From Candidatus Nanosynbacter sp. TM7-087 (GTDB taxonomy: Bacteria; Patescibacteriota; Saccharimonadia; Saccharimonadales; Saccharimonadaceae), in NCBI RefSeq assembly GCF_022828365.1, contig NZ_JAJQJU010000003.1:29073-93072 (forward strand): 64,000 bases of DNA, in the 5' to 3' direction. Each line of letters begins with the position of its first letter. Within the stretch, counting starts at the first letter, position 1. The notes beneath the pieces were generated by a model. That model was given only the letters and a program-made list of their open reading frames with translations, had not been told where the DNA came from and did not search any database. The position numbers and the translations under genes are program-made. This document shows positions 18,933-27,539 of the stretch, one piece after another.

Positions 18933-20066
18933 ATGAAGATTCGTATTGAAACTGCTGCATTAACTGCCCCAAATATATCTGGAGTAGGTCATTACACACG
19001 AATGCTCACTAATAGCCTGGCTACCTATTCTCCATCAAATACGGAAATATCCGCATTTTACTTTAATTTTCTTAGCAAACATAAAGACCCCGAATTAAAT
19101 AAAGCCGTCAAGCATGAAAAGCATATTTTTATGCCGCAGCGCTTGTTCACAAAACTTCAAAGTTACAATATTCCGCTGCCGTATGATCTATTTTCCCCTC
19201 GCGTAGACGTATCAATATTCCCAAATTTTGACCTATGGACAACAGTAAAATCCTCCATCTCCGCCGTAGTTATTCACGACCTTGGATATTTATATTTTCC
19301 TGAAACCATCGAGCAACGAAACTTGGCGCATCTTAGGAGATGCGTTCCTCGCTCTGCCAAAAAAGCCGATATCATCATTACAGTTTCAGAGTCAATCAAA
19401 TCAGAGATTATCGCCGAGTACAAAGTCCCCGCATCAAAAATTGTTGTAACACCTATACCAGCAGACCCAATCTATCGCCAACCTAGCACAATAGACGTTG
19501 CAACCAAATATAACTTACCAACCAAACGATATATTTTTTCAATCGGCAATTTAGAGCCGCGCAAAGACTTACCGACAATGATATCCGCTTTTCGATCACT
19601 ACCGAAGGAAATTCGCGAAAAATATTCCCTAGTCCTAGCAGGCGGAAAAGGATGGAAAACGGAATCCACTGAACGCGCCATAAAGGAAGCTCAAGCTGCG
19701 GGAGAAAATGTTATACGTCCAGGATATATACCTCAAGAAGACGTTCCTGCATTCTATCAACAAGCCGACCTTTTCTGTATGAGTTCTATCTATGAAGGAT
19801 TTGGAATGCCTATCGTCGAAGCCTTAACGAGCGGAACTCCTGTTGTCGCTTCAGATATCCCAGTATTGCGTGAAGCTGGAGGTGATGCTATTTTGTACGC
19901 TCAACCCAAAAATCCCGAAGACTTTGCTGAAAAGATTTTATCTATATTATCCAATCCGAACAGCCGTAAAGAAATGAGTGAGCGTATGCAAGCACAGGTG
20001 CAAAGAATTTCATGGAAAAAGAATGTAGACACCTTAATGAAATCATTTGAAGAAGCTTTGAAATAG
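18933..20066 (+). CDS. family 4 glycosyltransferase
   Basis: A 377-residue GT-B protein. GVGHYTRMLTNSLA marks the N-terminal domain, VVIHDLGYLYFPE a conserved loop, IFSIGNLEPRKDLPTMI the second Rossmann half, and YEGFGMPIVEALTSGTPV the E-x7-E donor site. The series matches mannosyl/rhamnosyl-transferases of surface polysaccharide clusters. It starts 3 bases after the previous GT4 stop and ends 2 bases before the next gene, so the three are cotranscribed. Confidence 0.9.
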   Translation: MKIRIETAALTAPNISGVGHYTRMLTNSLATYSPSNTEISAFYFNFLSKHKDPELNKAVKHEKHIFMPQRLFTKLQSYNIPLPYDLFSPRVDVSIFPNFDLWTTVKSSISAVVIHDLGYLYFPETIEQRNLAHLRRCVPRSAKKADIIITVSESIKSEIIAEYKVPASKIVVTPIPADPIYRQPSTIDVATKYNLPTKRYIFSIGNLEPRKDLPTMISAFRSLPKEIREKYSLVLAGGKGWKTESTERAIKEAQAAGENVIRPGYIPQEDVPAFYQQADLFCMSSIYEGFGMPIVEALTSGTPVVASDIPVLREAGGDAILYAQPKNPEDFAEKILSILSNPNSRKEMSERMQAQVQRISWKKNVDTLMKSFEEALK

Positions 20067-20068
20067 TT

Positions 20069-21019
20069 ATGAAAACCATCACTCTTCTCATTCCTGTCTA
20101 CAACGAAGAATCCGTTTTGCCGCAATTATTTAAGCGCTTGGACGAATTTACAAAAAACACACCCAATTATCAATTCGAATTTCTCTTCATAAACGACGGT
20201 AGCACCGATAAATCTTTTTCAATCATAGCCGAGCAATCGAAAAAAGATTCTCGTATCAGCTATATAAATCTATCGCGAAACTTCGGTAAGGAAATTGCCA
20301 TGATAGCTGGAATTGACCACGTAAAAAGTGACGCTCTGGTGATTATCGATGCAGATTTACAAGACCCGCCAGAGATCATCCAGGAAATGATTTCGTATTG
20401 GGAAAATGGTTACGATGACGTCTATGCTCGCCGCAACAATCGACAAGGCGAAACCTGGCTGAAGAAAAAAACCAGCCAATGGTATTACAGAATATTACAA
20501 AAATCTACCAACATCCCCATTCAGGTCGACACTGGAGATTTTCGCTTACTGGATCACCGATGCATTGAGGCTTTGCAAAAATTCCGCGAATCTCAACGTA
20601 ACACAAAAGCAATTTTTAGCTGGATTGGATATAAGAAAAAAGAGATATTCTATGATCGCGATCCCAGATTAGCTGGTCAAACCAAGTGGAATTACCGAAA
20701 ACTACTCAACTTGGCAATTGACGGAATTACCAGTTTTACTACCACACCGCTACGAATGGCAACTATTTTTGGATTTATCATTTCGTTTATTGCTTTCATT
20801 TGGATTATATATCTTTTAGTTCGCCCTTTGTTCGGAGTTTCTACTGGTACTGGATATTCTTCACTAATGGCAGTTATCTTATTCCTCGGAGGAGTTCAGC
20901 TACTATCCCTGGGTATAATTGGCGAATACGTAGGACGGATATTTATTGAGACGAAAAACAGACCATTATATTTAATAGAGGAGTATCATGCAGGAAATAT
21001 TAAAAAAACATGCCGATAA
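20069..21019 (+). CDS. gtrB: GtrB-like polyprenyl-phosphate glycosyltransferase
   Basis: A 316-residue GT2 of the DPM1/GtrB group: FLFINDGSTDKS, the intact metal motif IIDADLQDPPE (about residues 90-100), GDFRLLDHR and two membrane helices at about residues 230-300. Family members load a sugar onto undecaprenyl phosphate on the cytosolic face. The next gene encodes a GtrA-like flippase, the classic partner, with a 32-base overlap. Compare the paralogue at 5733-6722, which lacks the DxD. Confidence 0.88.
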   Translation: MKTITLLIPVYNEESVLPQLFKRLDEFTKNTPNYQFEFLFINDGSTDKSFSIIAEQSKKDSRISYINLSRNFGKEIAMIAGIDHVKSDALVIIDADLQDPPEIIQEMISYWENGYDDVYARRNNRQGETWLKKKTSQWYYRILQKSTNIPIQVDTGDFRLLDHRCIEALQKFRESQRNTKAIFSWIGYKKKEIFYDRDPRLAGQTKWNYRKLLNLAIDGITSFTTTPLRMATIFGFIISFIAFIWIIYLLVRPLFGVSTGTGYSSLMAVILFLGGVQLLSLGIIGEYVGRIFIETKNRPLYLIEEYHAGNIKKTCR

Positions 21020-21422
21020 ATTCAGATTTCTTATCGTTGGCAGTACTAATACAGTGCTAGATTTTGGCATACTTTTTAGCCTAACAATCTTTTTAAATAT
21101 ACCAAAAGAGTTTGCTAATTTCATATCAACATTCGTTGCCTTTTTGTTCTCGTTTTTTGCAAACAAAAAATACACTTTCAAGTCAACATCTCAAAACTTG
21201 AAAAAACAATTTCTTTTATTCGCCGCAGTTACACTATTTGGTTTATGGGTAATTCAGACAATTATTATCGCTATTATTACACCGATATTTATAAACTTCG
21301 GATTAAATAAATCACTTGCCCTATTGATTAGCAAGCTAGCCGCCACAGTGGTCAGCCTCGTTTGGAATTATGTTCTATATTCCAGAATAGTCTTTAAGGA
21401 TACTAAGAACTCTTCTGACTAA
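20988..21422 (+). CDS. gtrA: GtrA-like membrane protein (polyprenyl-phosphate sugar flippase)
   Basis: A 144-residue protein with four membrane helices. FRFLIVGSTNTVLDFGILF at the start and KLAATVVSLVWNYVLYSRIVF at the end are the conserved GtrA-family features. It likely flips the lipid-linked sugar made by the GtrB-like neighbour. The ATG has GAGGAG 5 bases upstream, within the end of the gtrB-like gene, so translation is probably coupled. Its end overlaps the convergent jag gene by 20 bases. Confidence 0.87.
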   Translation: MQEILKKHADKFRFLIVGSTNTVLDFGILFSLTIFLNIPKEFANFISTFVAFLFSFFANKKYTFKSTSQNLKKQFLLFAAVTLFGLWVIQTIIIAIITPIFINFGLNKSLALLISKLAATVVSLVWNYVLYSRIVFKDTKNSSD

Positions 21423-21864
21423 TAATCAGACGTCGTTCGCGACCTTCACCTTCAGAATGCGTATCAATATCGCTATATTCACCAGCCAAGTGATGCACTG
21501 TCCAGCGATCAGCAGCATTCAAATCCACCACCTTTGATTCGCCAGTTCGACGGACTTCTTCAATCCAGCCGCGCGCCTTTTCGGCAATTTTTTCAGCGTG
21601 CTGCTTTTTATAGTCCGCAATGTCCAAATTAACTCGAACAGTTGAAGCTTCTTTATGATGAAGAGCTGTCGACAAAAGGTTCTGAATACTACGCAATGTT
21701 TCCGCATTTCTACCGATTAAAATACTGCTTCGTTCGCTATGTGGAATTGAAGCTACAACAATTCCATCTTCGATTTTTACCGAAACTTCCAGATTCAAGT
21801 CAAAGAACGTTAGTAAATCCTCTAAATATTTTTTTACAAATTCAACCGTTTCAATTTGGTCCAT
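21403..21864 (-). CDS. jag: Jag/KhpB RNA-binding protein (KH and R3H domains)
   Basis: A 153-residue protein with a central KH domain (GRNAETLRSIQNLL) and a C-terminal R3H domain (RWTVHHLAGEY). The family binds RNA and is linked to cell elongation and division control. Its place directly after yidC is the usual bacterial order rpmH-rnpA-yidC-jag. The start at 21864 has AGGAGG five bases upstream. The N-terminal Jag_N domain present in Firmicutes is reduced to a short stretch. Confidence 0.9.
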   Translation of the reverse strand: MDQIETVEFVKKYLEDLLTFFDLNLEVSVKIEDGIVVASIPHSERSSILIGRNAETLRSIQNLLSTALHHKEASTVRVNLDIADYKKQHAEKIAEKARGWIEEVRRTGESKVVDLNAADRWTVHHLAGEYSDIDTHSEGEGRERRLIISQKSS

Positions 21865-21873
21865 AAATCCTCC

Positions 21874-22794
21874 TTAATCCTTAGCCTTGATCCGAGTTAC
21901 CCTGGCCTCTGTAGCCTTTTTAACACGTTTGTCGATTTTTGTCGATGCTTTAGATTTTTGGGATGATTTTTTATCTGCAATTTCTTGCATTTCTTTAGAG
22001 TCTTGCTTGAAGATGATATAGTTCTGGAGATATCCCACGGCGCTAGCTGTCGTCAAATAAAGCGCCAAAGCTGCCGGCAAATACACAATCACGAAGAACA
22101 TCATTACTGGCATAAATTTCATCATTTTTCGCGTCATAATAGCATTTACTTCCGCCTGATCTGCCTCTTTTCCATCGCCAGCCTCAGCTAAAATGTCACG
22201 CAACTTACGATTGCTGTCAGATTGGGGTGACAATTGTTTTGAAGTTAAATATTGCAAATATGCCGCAACTGCCGCCAAAATAACCAAGCCAACAACAATT
22301 CCATTCTTTGATATCGCGTGTTGCGTCAAATCTATAATTCCCAGGAAATTCTGATTAAATTGATCCGGATTATTCACTAAATTATTAGCAACCGGCAGAT
22401 TTTTCATAAAATCATAAACATATTTTCCTAAGTCGGCGCGGCTAGAAACGAAAATCTGCACCACTCGATACATCGCAATCAAAATTGGTAACTGAATAAT
22501 CATAACGCCGATTGAGCCAAAGGCACTGACGTTGTGTTTTTTATAAAGCTCCACCATCGCTAAGTTACGCATTTGTGGATTTTTTGCGTACTGTTTTTTG
22601 ATTTTCACTAGCTCTGGCTGCATTTTACGCATTGCCTTTGCTTGATGAAGCTGCTTCTTAATTAGCGGCCAAAGTAAAAGTCTTACAATAATCGTAAAGA
22701 TAATGACACTAACACCAAAATCTGGGATTAGACTATAAATAGCCATTAGCAAATTTAAAATCGGTCGAACAATAAACTCATCAAAAAAACTCAT
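21874..22794 (-). CDS. yidC: membrane protein insertase YidC/Oxa1
   Basis: A 306-residue insertase with the five-span core of YidC/Oxa1 and a basic C-terminal tail (KKATEARVTRIKAKD) that can contact the ribosome. There is no large periplasmic domain, so it matches the Gram-positive/CPR type. PLIKKQLHQAKAMRKMQPEL is the conserved first cytosolic loop. The first helix lacks a lipobox. TATAAT ends 6 bases before the ATG, implying a leaderless message independent of rnpA. Confidence 0.93.
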   Translation of the reverse strand: MSFFDEFIVRPILNLLMAIYSLIPDFGVSVIIFTIIVRLLLWPLIKKQLHQAKAMRKMQPELVKIKKQYAKNPQMRNLAMVELYKKHNVSAFGSIGVMIIQLPILIAMYRVVQIFVSSRADLGKYVYDFMKNLPVANNLVNNPDQFNQNFLGIIDLTQHAISKNGIVVGLVILAAVAAYLQYLTSKQLSPQSDSNRKLRDILAEAGDGKEADQAEVNAIMTRKMMKFMPVMMFFVIVYLPAALALYLTTASAVGYLQNYIIFKQDSKEMQEIADKKSSQKSKASTKIDKRVKKATEARVTRIKAKD

Positions 22795-22800
22795 GTCTTA

Positions 22801-22806
22801 ATTATA
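22801..22806 (-). promoter_or_regulatory. -10 hexamer of yidC, leaderless arrangement
   Basis: On the minus strand TATAAT is followed by 6 bases and the yidC ATG. Confidence 0.5.
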
Positions 22807-22818
22807 GCAAAAAAGCGC

Positions 22819-23166
22819 CTATTTATACAGTTGAGCTTGAGAGAAAAGATTCTTTATTGTCTGTTTTAGATCTTTATGTGGCATCGATAAAACTTCCGCC
22901 GAAAATATAATAACAGCCACATCTTGGTCATTTTTCATATTAGGCAGCTCCAGGCGAATAATTTCATAAACACGTCGACGTATACGATTCCGCCGCACCG
23001 CTGATTTTAGAACTTTTTTACTAACAACAACCGCAAATCTGCTGTGATTTCGATACGGATTTTTTACGTATTTTATTGTAGCTATAGACGAACGAACCGC
23101 TTGTCCATTTTTATAGACAAACTTAAGACTGCCATGACCATGAAACCGATTACATTGTTGTAACAT
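22819..23166 (-). CDS. rnpA: ribonuclease P protein component
   Basis: A 115-residue basic protein. NRFHGHGSLKFVYKNG is the typical start and KSAVRRNRIRRRVYEIIR is the RNR signature that contacts the RNA subunit and tRNA leader. It matures tRNA 5' ends. Position after rpmH is conserved. TATAAT at 23175-23180 lies 8 bases before the ATG. Confidence 0.95.
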   Translation of the reverse strand: MLQQCNRFHGHGSLKFVYKNGQAVRSSIATIKYVKNPYRNHSRFAVVVSKKVLKSAVRRNRIRRRVYEIIRLELPNMKNDQDVAVIIFSAEVLSMPHKDLKQTIKNLFSQAQLYK

Positions 23167-23225
23167 ATTTTACAATTATATCAAAAAATCCCGCCTTCAT
23201 CGACGGGATAATTTTTAGCTATCAA

Positions 23226-23363
23226 TTAAATAGCAATTTTAGCGCGGCCCTTTAGGCGGCGGCGCTTCAAAACCATCCTACCAGCCTTGGTAGAAACTCG
23301 TGCCCTAAAACCGTGCGTCTTTGCGCGGTGTCGGGTGTGTGGTTGAAATGTTCGCTTTGGCAT
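23226..23363 (-). CDS. rpmH: ribosomal protein bL34
   Basis: A 45-codon gene read on the minus strand: [19 protein letters not shown], then [17 protein letters not shown] and a stop. This is a full-length bL34 of the large ribosomal subunit. A TATACT box at 23374-23379 lies 10 bases before the ATG. It heads the leftward rpmH-rnpA-yidC-jag run beside the origin. Confidence 0.97.
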   Translation of the reverse strand: MPKRTFQPHTRHRAKTHGFRARVSTKAGRMVLKRRRLKGRAKIAI

Positions 23364-23586
23364 ATCAATGAATAGTATATATTCTTTCAGTACTTTTTGC
23401 AAGTCGACAATAACTTTTCCACTATCGACGTATATTTTTCCACAGTTTTAACAGATGAAAATTTTAGTTGTGGAAAACTCTACCCCTGTTTTGAATAGTA
23501 ACCTTTCTACTCCGTTTATACTTGTGGAAAACTCCCCTTATTTGCTATAGTAAAGACAGTTAACAGAATTTGAGGGAGTAATTTTC
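23364..23586. other. likely replication origin (oriC), rpmH-dnaA intergenic region
   Basis: A 223-base AT-rich gap between rpmH and dnaA, the classic bacterial origin position. DnaA-box-like nonamers (TTTTCCACA) occur at 23436-23444 on the plus strand and at 23469-23477 and 23523-23531 on the minus strand. Genes diverge from here. The next gap (24943-25187) has further boxes, giving a bipartite layout. Confidence 0.75.
23522..23551 (+). promoter_or_regulatory. dnaA promoter overlapping a DnaA box
   Basis: TTGTGG at 23522-23527, an 18-base spacer and TATAGT at 23546-23551 form a fair sigma-70 promoter. The -35 half lies inside the DnaA-box-like site 23523-23531, so DnaA could repress its own gene. 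Confidence 0.5.
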
Positions 23587-24942
23587 GTGGATAGTCATGC
23601 GGTTTGGCAGGGTGTTTTAGGTGAGATTGAAGTAACTGTATCGTCTTCGTCGTTTACTGCGTGGTTTAAAAATACCAAATTGGAAATAATCTCCGAAAAA
23701 GAAGTTCTTATAATTGCGCCGAATATTTTTGCTAGAACTCAACTTGAAAAGCGATTTCACCCGCAAATATTAGAGGCCTTGGCTCACAACGGCATCAATG
23801 CTCCGTCTATTTCTTATAACGTCGAATCTAGCAATAAAAAACCGCGCGTTAATCGTGAAGTTGATAAAAGTGGACAACAAGAAACAGCGAAGCCGCTGAT
23901 TTTACCATCGAGGAAATCTCATTCAAGTAATCTTAACCCCAGGTATACGTTTGACAACTTCATCGTTGGCTCAAGTAACGATTTGGCCTATGCTGCCTGC
24001 CAAGCGGTCGCCGCACATCCAGGAGAAAAATATAATCCGCTCTATCTTTACGGCGGCTCTGGACTTGGTAAAACTCACTTAATGCAAGCTGTTGGTAACG
24101 AGATAGTTAAAAAACAATCTTCGGCGCGCGTGCTTTACATTACTACAGAAACGTTTGTTAATGAGTTTCTAGATTCTATTCGATTCAAGAAAAAAGGTTT
24201 TTCTGATAAATATCGCAATGTCGATGTATTGATTGTCGATGATATGCAATTTATCGCTGGGAAAGAAAAAACTCAGGACGAATTTTTCCATACATTTAAC
24301 GATCTTCATCAAAACAACAAGCAAATCATTATTAGCTCAGATAAACCGCCAAAAAGTATTCCTACTCTAACCGATCGTTTGCGTAGTCGATTTGAATGGG
24401 GTATGGCGATTGATATTCAGATGCCTGATTATGAAACTCGTTGTGCCATAGTCAAAGCAAAAGCTGAACTCAGCAACACTGAACTAGATTCCGATGTCGT
24501 AGAGTATCTGGCGACCAACTTTAAGACGAACATTCGCGAACTGGAAGGCGCTTTGAATCGACTGCTTGCTTATGCGGAAATGCAGAATTTTACGCCTGAT
24601 TTGGCGGCGGCTGAAGGAATTTTGGGAGATATTAAACGCAATAGACCGCAACATATAACCGCCAAACAAATAATTGATAAGACGGCGCGCTATTATAATA
24701 TTGATGTAAAAGATATGTGCTCATCCAGGCGAGATAAATTTATCGCCATGCCAAGGCAAATTGCGATGTTCCTTCTGCGTAGTGAGCTGAAAATGAGTTT
24801 TCCGAAAATTGCCCAAGAGCTTGGACGAAAAGACCACACAACCGCTATGCATTCAATTGAAAAAATCACCAAAGAAAGCCTTACAAATGTCAGTATTCGC
24901 GAGCAAATTAACGACATTAAGGATAAATTATATGTTCATTAA
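23587..24942 (+). CDS. dnaA: chromosomal replication initiator DnaA
   Basis: A 451-residue initiator. The N-terminal DnaB-contact domain (1-90) is followed by a short linker, the AAA+ domain with Walker A GGSGLGKTHL (about 152-161) and Walker B VLIVDDMQF, and a C-terminal helix-turn-helix with the DnaA signature GRKDHTTAMHSIEKI. It binds the nonamers around it and melts the origin. The start is GTG 23587, supported by GAGGGAG eight bases upstream. Confidence 0.98.
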   Translation: MDSHAVWQGVLGEIEVTVSSSSFTAWFKNTKLEIISEKEVLIIAPNIFARTQLEKRFHPQILEALAHNGINAPSISYNVESSNKKPRVNREVDKSGQQETAKPLILPSRKSHSSNLNPRYTFDNFIVGSSNDLAYAACQAVAAHPGEKYNPLYLYGGSGLGKTHLMQAVGNEIVKKQSSARVLYITTETFVNEFLDSIRFKKKGFSDKYRNVDVLIVDDMQFIAGKEKTQDEFFHTFNDLHQNNKQIIISSDKPPKSIPTLTDRLRSRFEWGMAIDIQMPDYETRCAIVKAKAELSNTELDSDVVEYLATNFKTNIRELEGALNRLLAYAEMQNFTPDLAAAEGILGDIKRNRPQHITAKQIIDKTARYYNIDVKDMCSSRRDKFIAMPRQIAMFLLRSELKMSFPKIAQELGRKDHTTAMHSIEKITKESLTNVSIREQINDIKDKLYVH

Positions 24943-25187
24943 TTGTGGAAAAGCTGTGCAGATGTTGTGTTTTTGCGGCGACTTACCAACACACAGATCT
25001 GTGGAAAGAAAACGACAAGTCAGCAGACAGTGGAATAATACACAAATATCCACTATAAAGTCCACAAGTAGCACACAGAGTTTTCCACCTATTTTATCGC
25101 CACTTTACCCCTGTTTGAACACATTTTTTACCCAGTTTCCACAGCACCTATTACTATTAAGACTAATTAAAAATTAAGGAAAGTATA
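24943..25187. other. dnaA-dnaN intergenic region with DnaA-box-like sites
   Basis: In 245 bases there are TGTGGAAAA at 24944-24952 and TGTGGAAAG at 25000-25008 (boxes on the minus strand), and TTTTCCACC at 25081-25089 and GTTTCCACA at 25135-25143 on the plus strand. The region also contains several CACA/TCCAC fragments. The cluster suggests it is the second half of the origin. No gene is seen in it. Confidence 0.65.
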
Positions 25188-26285
25188 ATGAAAGTATCAG
25201 TCACCCAAGAAAAACTCGCAAAAGCACTTAATCTAATCAAAGATATCGCATCAAGTCGTAATGAACTGCCGATATTGAATAATATTTTACTTCGCACTGA
25301 TGGAGGAAGATTATTGATTGCTGGAACGAATTTGGAAATTGCTTCCACTCAATACATTGGCGCGAAAATTGAGGATCATGGATCCATTACAATTCCTGCC
25401 CGATTGGTGTCAGAATTCATTACAAACTTGCCAAGCGGTCCGGTGGAACTTGAAACTAAAAACGAACATTTGCATATAACTTCGGGCAAGTTTTCATCTG
25501 TTATCAATGGCGTGGTAGCTGATGAATATCCTGAGCTGCCTACAATTGACGAAAAGACCGCTATGCAATATGAAATTGATGTTGAGGATTTAAAGAAAGC
25601 CATAGTCCAAACGAAGTTGGCTGTTAGCTCTGACGTTACGCGAGCAGTGCTTACAGGAGTTTATTGGCATAATTATGAAGGATCGCTATATCTGGCTGCT
25701 ACTGATGGCTACAGGCTGGCAGAAAAGCGTCTGATAAAGTCGGATAATGAAGTTTCAGCGATCATTCCTGCCTCTACATTGGCGGAAGTCAGTAAAAGTG
25801 TCGGCGATGAGAAGAAAATTACGGTTCTCTTTGACGATTCTCAAGTTTGTTTTAAGACGGGAGATATGGAAATTGTTAGCCGATTGATTGACGGGAAATT
25901 CCCTGATTATCGCCAATTGATTCCAGCGACTGCCGAAACTGAGATTGTCATTAAGAAGTCTGATTTTAGTCGAGTTACGAAAATTGCGGCGTTATTCGCG
26001 CGTGAATCTGGTGGTGGAATTACAATTACCGCATCAGAGGAAAATTCCCTGCTTTCTATTCATTCGATTGCGTCTGAACTTGGCGAGAACACCTCAGAGG
26101 CAACAGCTAAGATATCCGCAGACGGTCAAGTAACGCTTAATTCACGCTACCTAACGGAAGTTTTGAATATTATTGACGCGGATGAAATTGTATTCTCGTT
26201 TAATGGTAAATTGTCGCCGTGTGTAATTCGTGAGCAAGTAAAAAATCCTGATTATACGCACATTATTATGCCGCTTAAGAGTTAG
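25188..26285 (+). CDS. dnaN: DNA polymerase III beta subunit (sliding clamp)
   Basis: A 365-residue clamp with the three-domain layout: MKVSVTQEKLAKALNLI at the start, GVYWHNYEGSLYLAATDGYRLAEK in domain two, and the C-terminal YTHIIMPLKS that resembles the conserved MPMR ending. AAGGAAAG precedes the ATG. The downstream neighbour is convergent and overlaps by 11 bases, so the usual recF-gyrB order is interrupted here by the secretion operon. Confidence 0.97.
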   Translation: MKVSVTQEKLAKALNLIKDIASSRNELPILNNILLRTDGGRLLIAGTNLEIASTQYIGAKIEDHGSITIPARLVSEFITNLPSGPVELETKNEHLHITSGKFSSVINGVVADEYPELPTIDEKTAMQYEIDVEDLKKAIVQTKLAVSSDVTRAVLTGVYWHNYEGSLYLAATDGYRLAEKRLIKSDNEVSAIIPASTLAEVSKSVGDEKKITVLFDDSQVCFKTGDMEIVSRLIDGKFPDYRQLIPATAETEIVIKKSDFSRVTKIAALFARESGGGITITASEENSLLSIHSIASELGENTSEATAKISADGQVTLNSRYLTEVLNIIDADEIVFSFNGKLSPCVIREQVKNPDYTHIIMPLKS

Positions 26286-26925
26286 CAGAAAACGGAGATA
26301 ATCTGGAGGCTGTTTCTGACAAAATATCTTCTGGTATATCTTTGGTGTTGTATATAGTATTGATTATTTGTGGCTTAGTTTTAATCACCCATTTGTTATT
26401 TTCTTTCTTCAGAATAACAGTGTAGATATCGCCGGAATTTCTATCTATGACACCTCTCTGATAACTGGCCGCATACCAGTCCGCGTTATTTCCTAGGATA
26501 ATTTCTTTCTGGAGGATGAAAGATGATTTTAACTCTGGATATTTGGCAAATAATACCTCTGAAATATCACTTCTATATTCATTTATTTTACTAGACATAA
26601 ATTTTTGGCTATATTCAGTTTTTACAGATATATTTTCATCCGATCCTTTTACGGTAAATTCCGTGGAATTCTCATTGATAGAACCAGATTTAGATGACGT
26701 CTTTATTATGTATTTGCCGTCTGATAACTGTATCTTAGAATTACCGTTTATCGACGTAATTTCGGAAGTGCTTTTGCCTGTGTTGCGATATATTTTCGCT
26801 GATAGGTTTTCCTTGTCGAAAGTTATAGATATAGTGTGTGTTGGCTGGATGAACATAATCGCTAGCAATATTAACGTTAATATTACCAATGTAATGCTGC
26901 CGATGATGATATTCCTTCGATTCAT
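26275..26925 (-). CDS. membrane-anchored protein at the end of the secretion operon
   Basis: A 216-residue protein with one N-terminal membrane helix (about residues 8-28) and a soluble remainder: first a beta-rich segment of about 70 residues resembling a PEGA-type domain (ISITFDKENLSAKIYR, DGKYIIKTSSKSG), then a mixed domain ending in IYTVILKKENNKWVIKTKPQ. Two bases separate it from the preceding gene, which has a similar layout; they may be distant paralogues. It is the last gene of the minus-strand operon that starts at 41438. Function unknown; envelope location is inferred. Confidence 0.65.
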   Translation of the reverse strand: MNRRNIIIGSITLVILTLILLAIMFIQPTHTISITFDKENLSAKIYRNTGKSTSEITSINGNSKIQLSDGKYIIKTSSKSGSINENSTEFTVKGSDENISVKTEYSQKFMSSKINEYRSDISEVLFAKYPELKSSFILQKEIILGNNADWYAASYQRGVIDRNSGDIYTVILKKENNKWVIKTKPQIINTIYNTKDIPEDILSETASRLSPFSANS

Positions 26926-26927
26926 AA

Positions 26928-27539
26928 TTACTCCGTAAATGTATTAGCGTAGTTTCTAAATGTGATATTTAGTTTTGACGGGTCAAATCCCTGCTCTTTA
27001 ATCTTATTGAGAGCAGCATTTCTATATCCTTCTACAGTATCGATTTCTACGATAACTCCATTCTTACGGTTAGGGTCTGCCTTATATCCAATTGAATAAA
27101 TTAAGTTTTTTATTGGCAATTTTTTAATTATAGGATTGGCGTCTTCTAACTTTTTTTGTTCATTAGCAAGTCTGTCTGTTGTAGCTCTGTCTATTTCTGA
27201 CGTTTTAGAGGAAGACTGTAATTCTTTAATAGCCTCCTCTGTCGTGGGTGTGAGTGCAAAAATTATCCTTAACGGATTACCCTTCTTCACTTCAACATTA
27301 ATATTCTCATCTTTAAAGCCACTTCTTGATGCTTTAAAATTGTATGTTCCTGGTTTTAAATATACGACTTGCGAGCCGATAAATTTTTGATTGCCAGTAG
27401 TAATTTCAGCTTTATCGGGCGAGGTCAGTAGATAAACTGGAGTGGTGTCATGCCTATTTACGTAGGTTATGGTGCCATATACTAATGTACTGACTGATAA
27501 TAATATTAATATACTGCTAATTATTTTTTTATTCATCAT
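26928..27539 (-). CDS. membrane-anchored PEGA-like protein
   Basis: A 203-residue protein: one membrane helix (about 8-26), then VYLLTSPDKAEITTGNQKF and YLKPGTYNFKASRSGFK, which follow the PEGA pattern (small beta domain that binds envelope or surface polymers), a helical linker, and a C-terminal domain of about 60 residues. It overlaps the lysozyme gene start-stop by four bases, so it is part of the same operon. Its partner in the machine is unknown. Confidence 0.65.
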   Translation of the reverse strand: MMNKKIISSILILLSVSTLVYGTITYVNRHDTTPVYLLTSPDKAEITTGNQKFIGSQVVYLKPGTYNFKASRSGFKDENINVEVKKGNPLRIIFALTPTTEEAIKELQSSSKTSEIDRATTDRLANEQKKLEDANPIIKKLPIKNLIYSIGYKADPNRKNGVIVEIDTVEGYRNAALNKIKEQGFDPSKLNITFRNYANTFTE

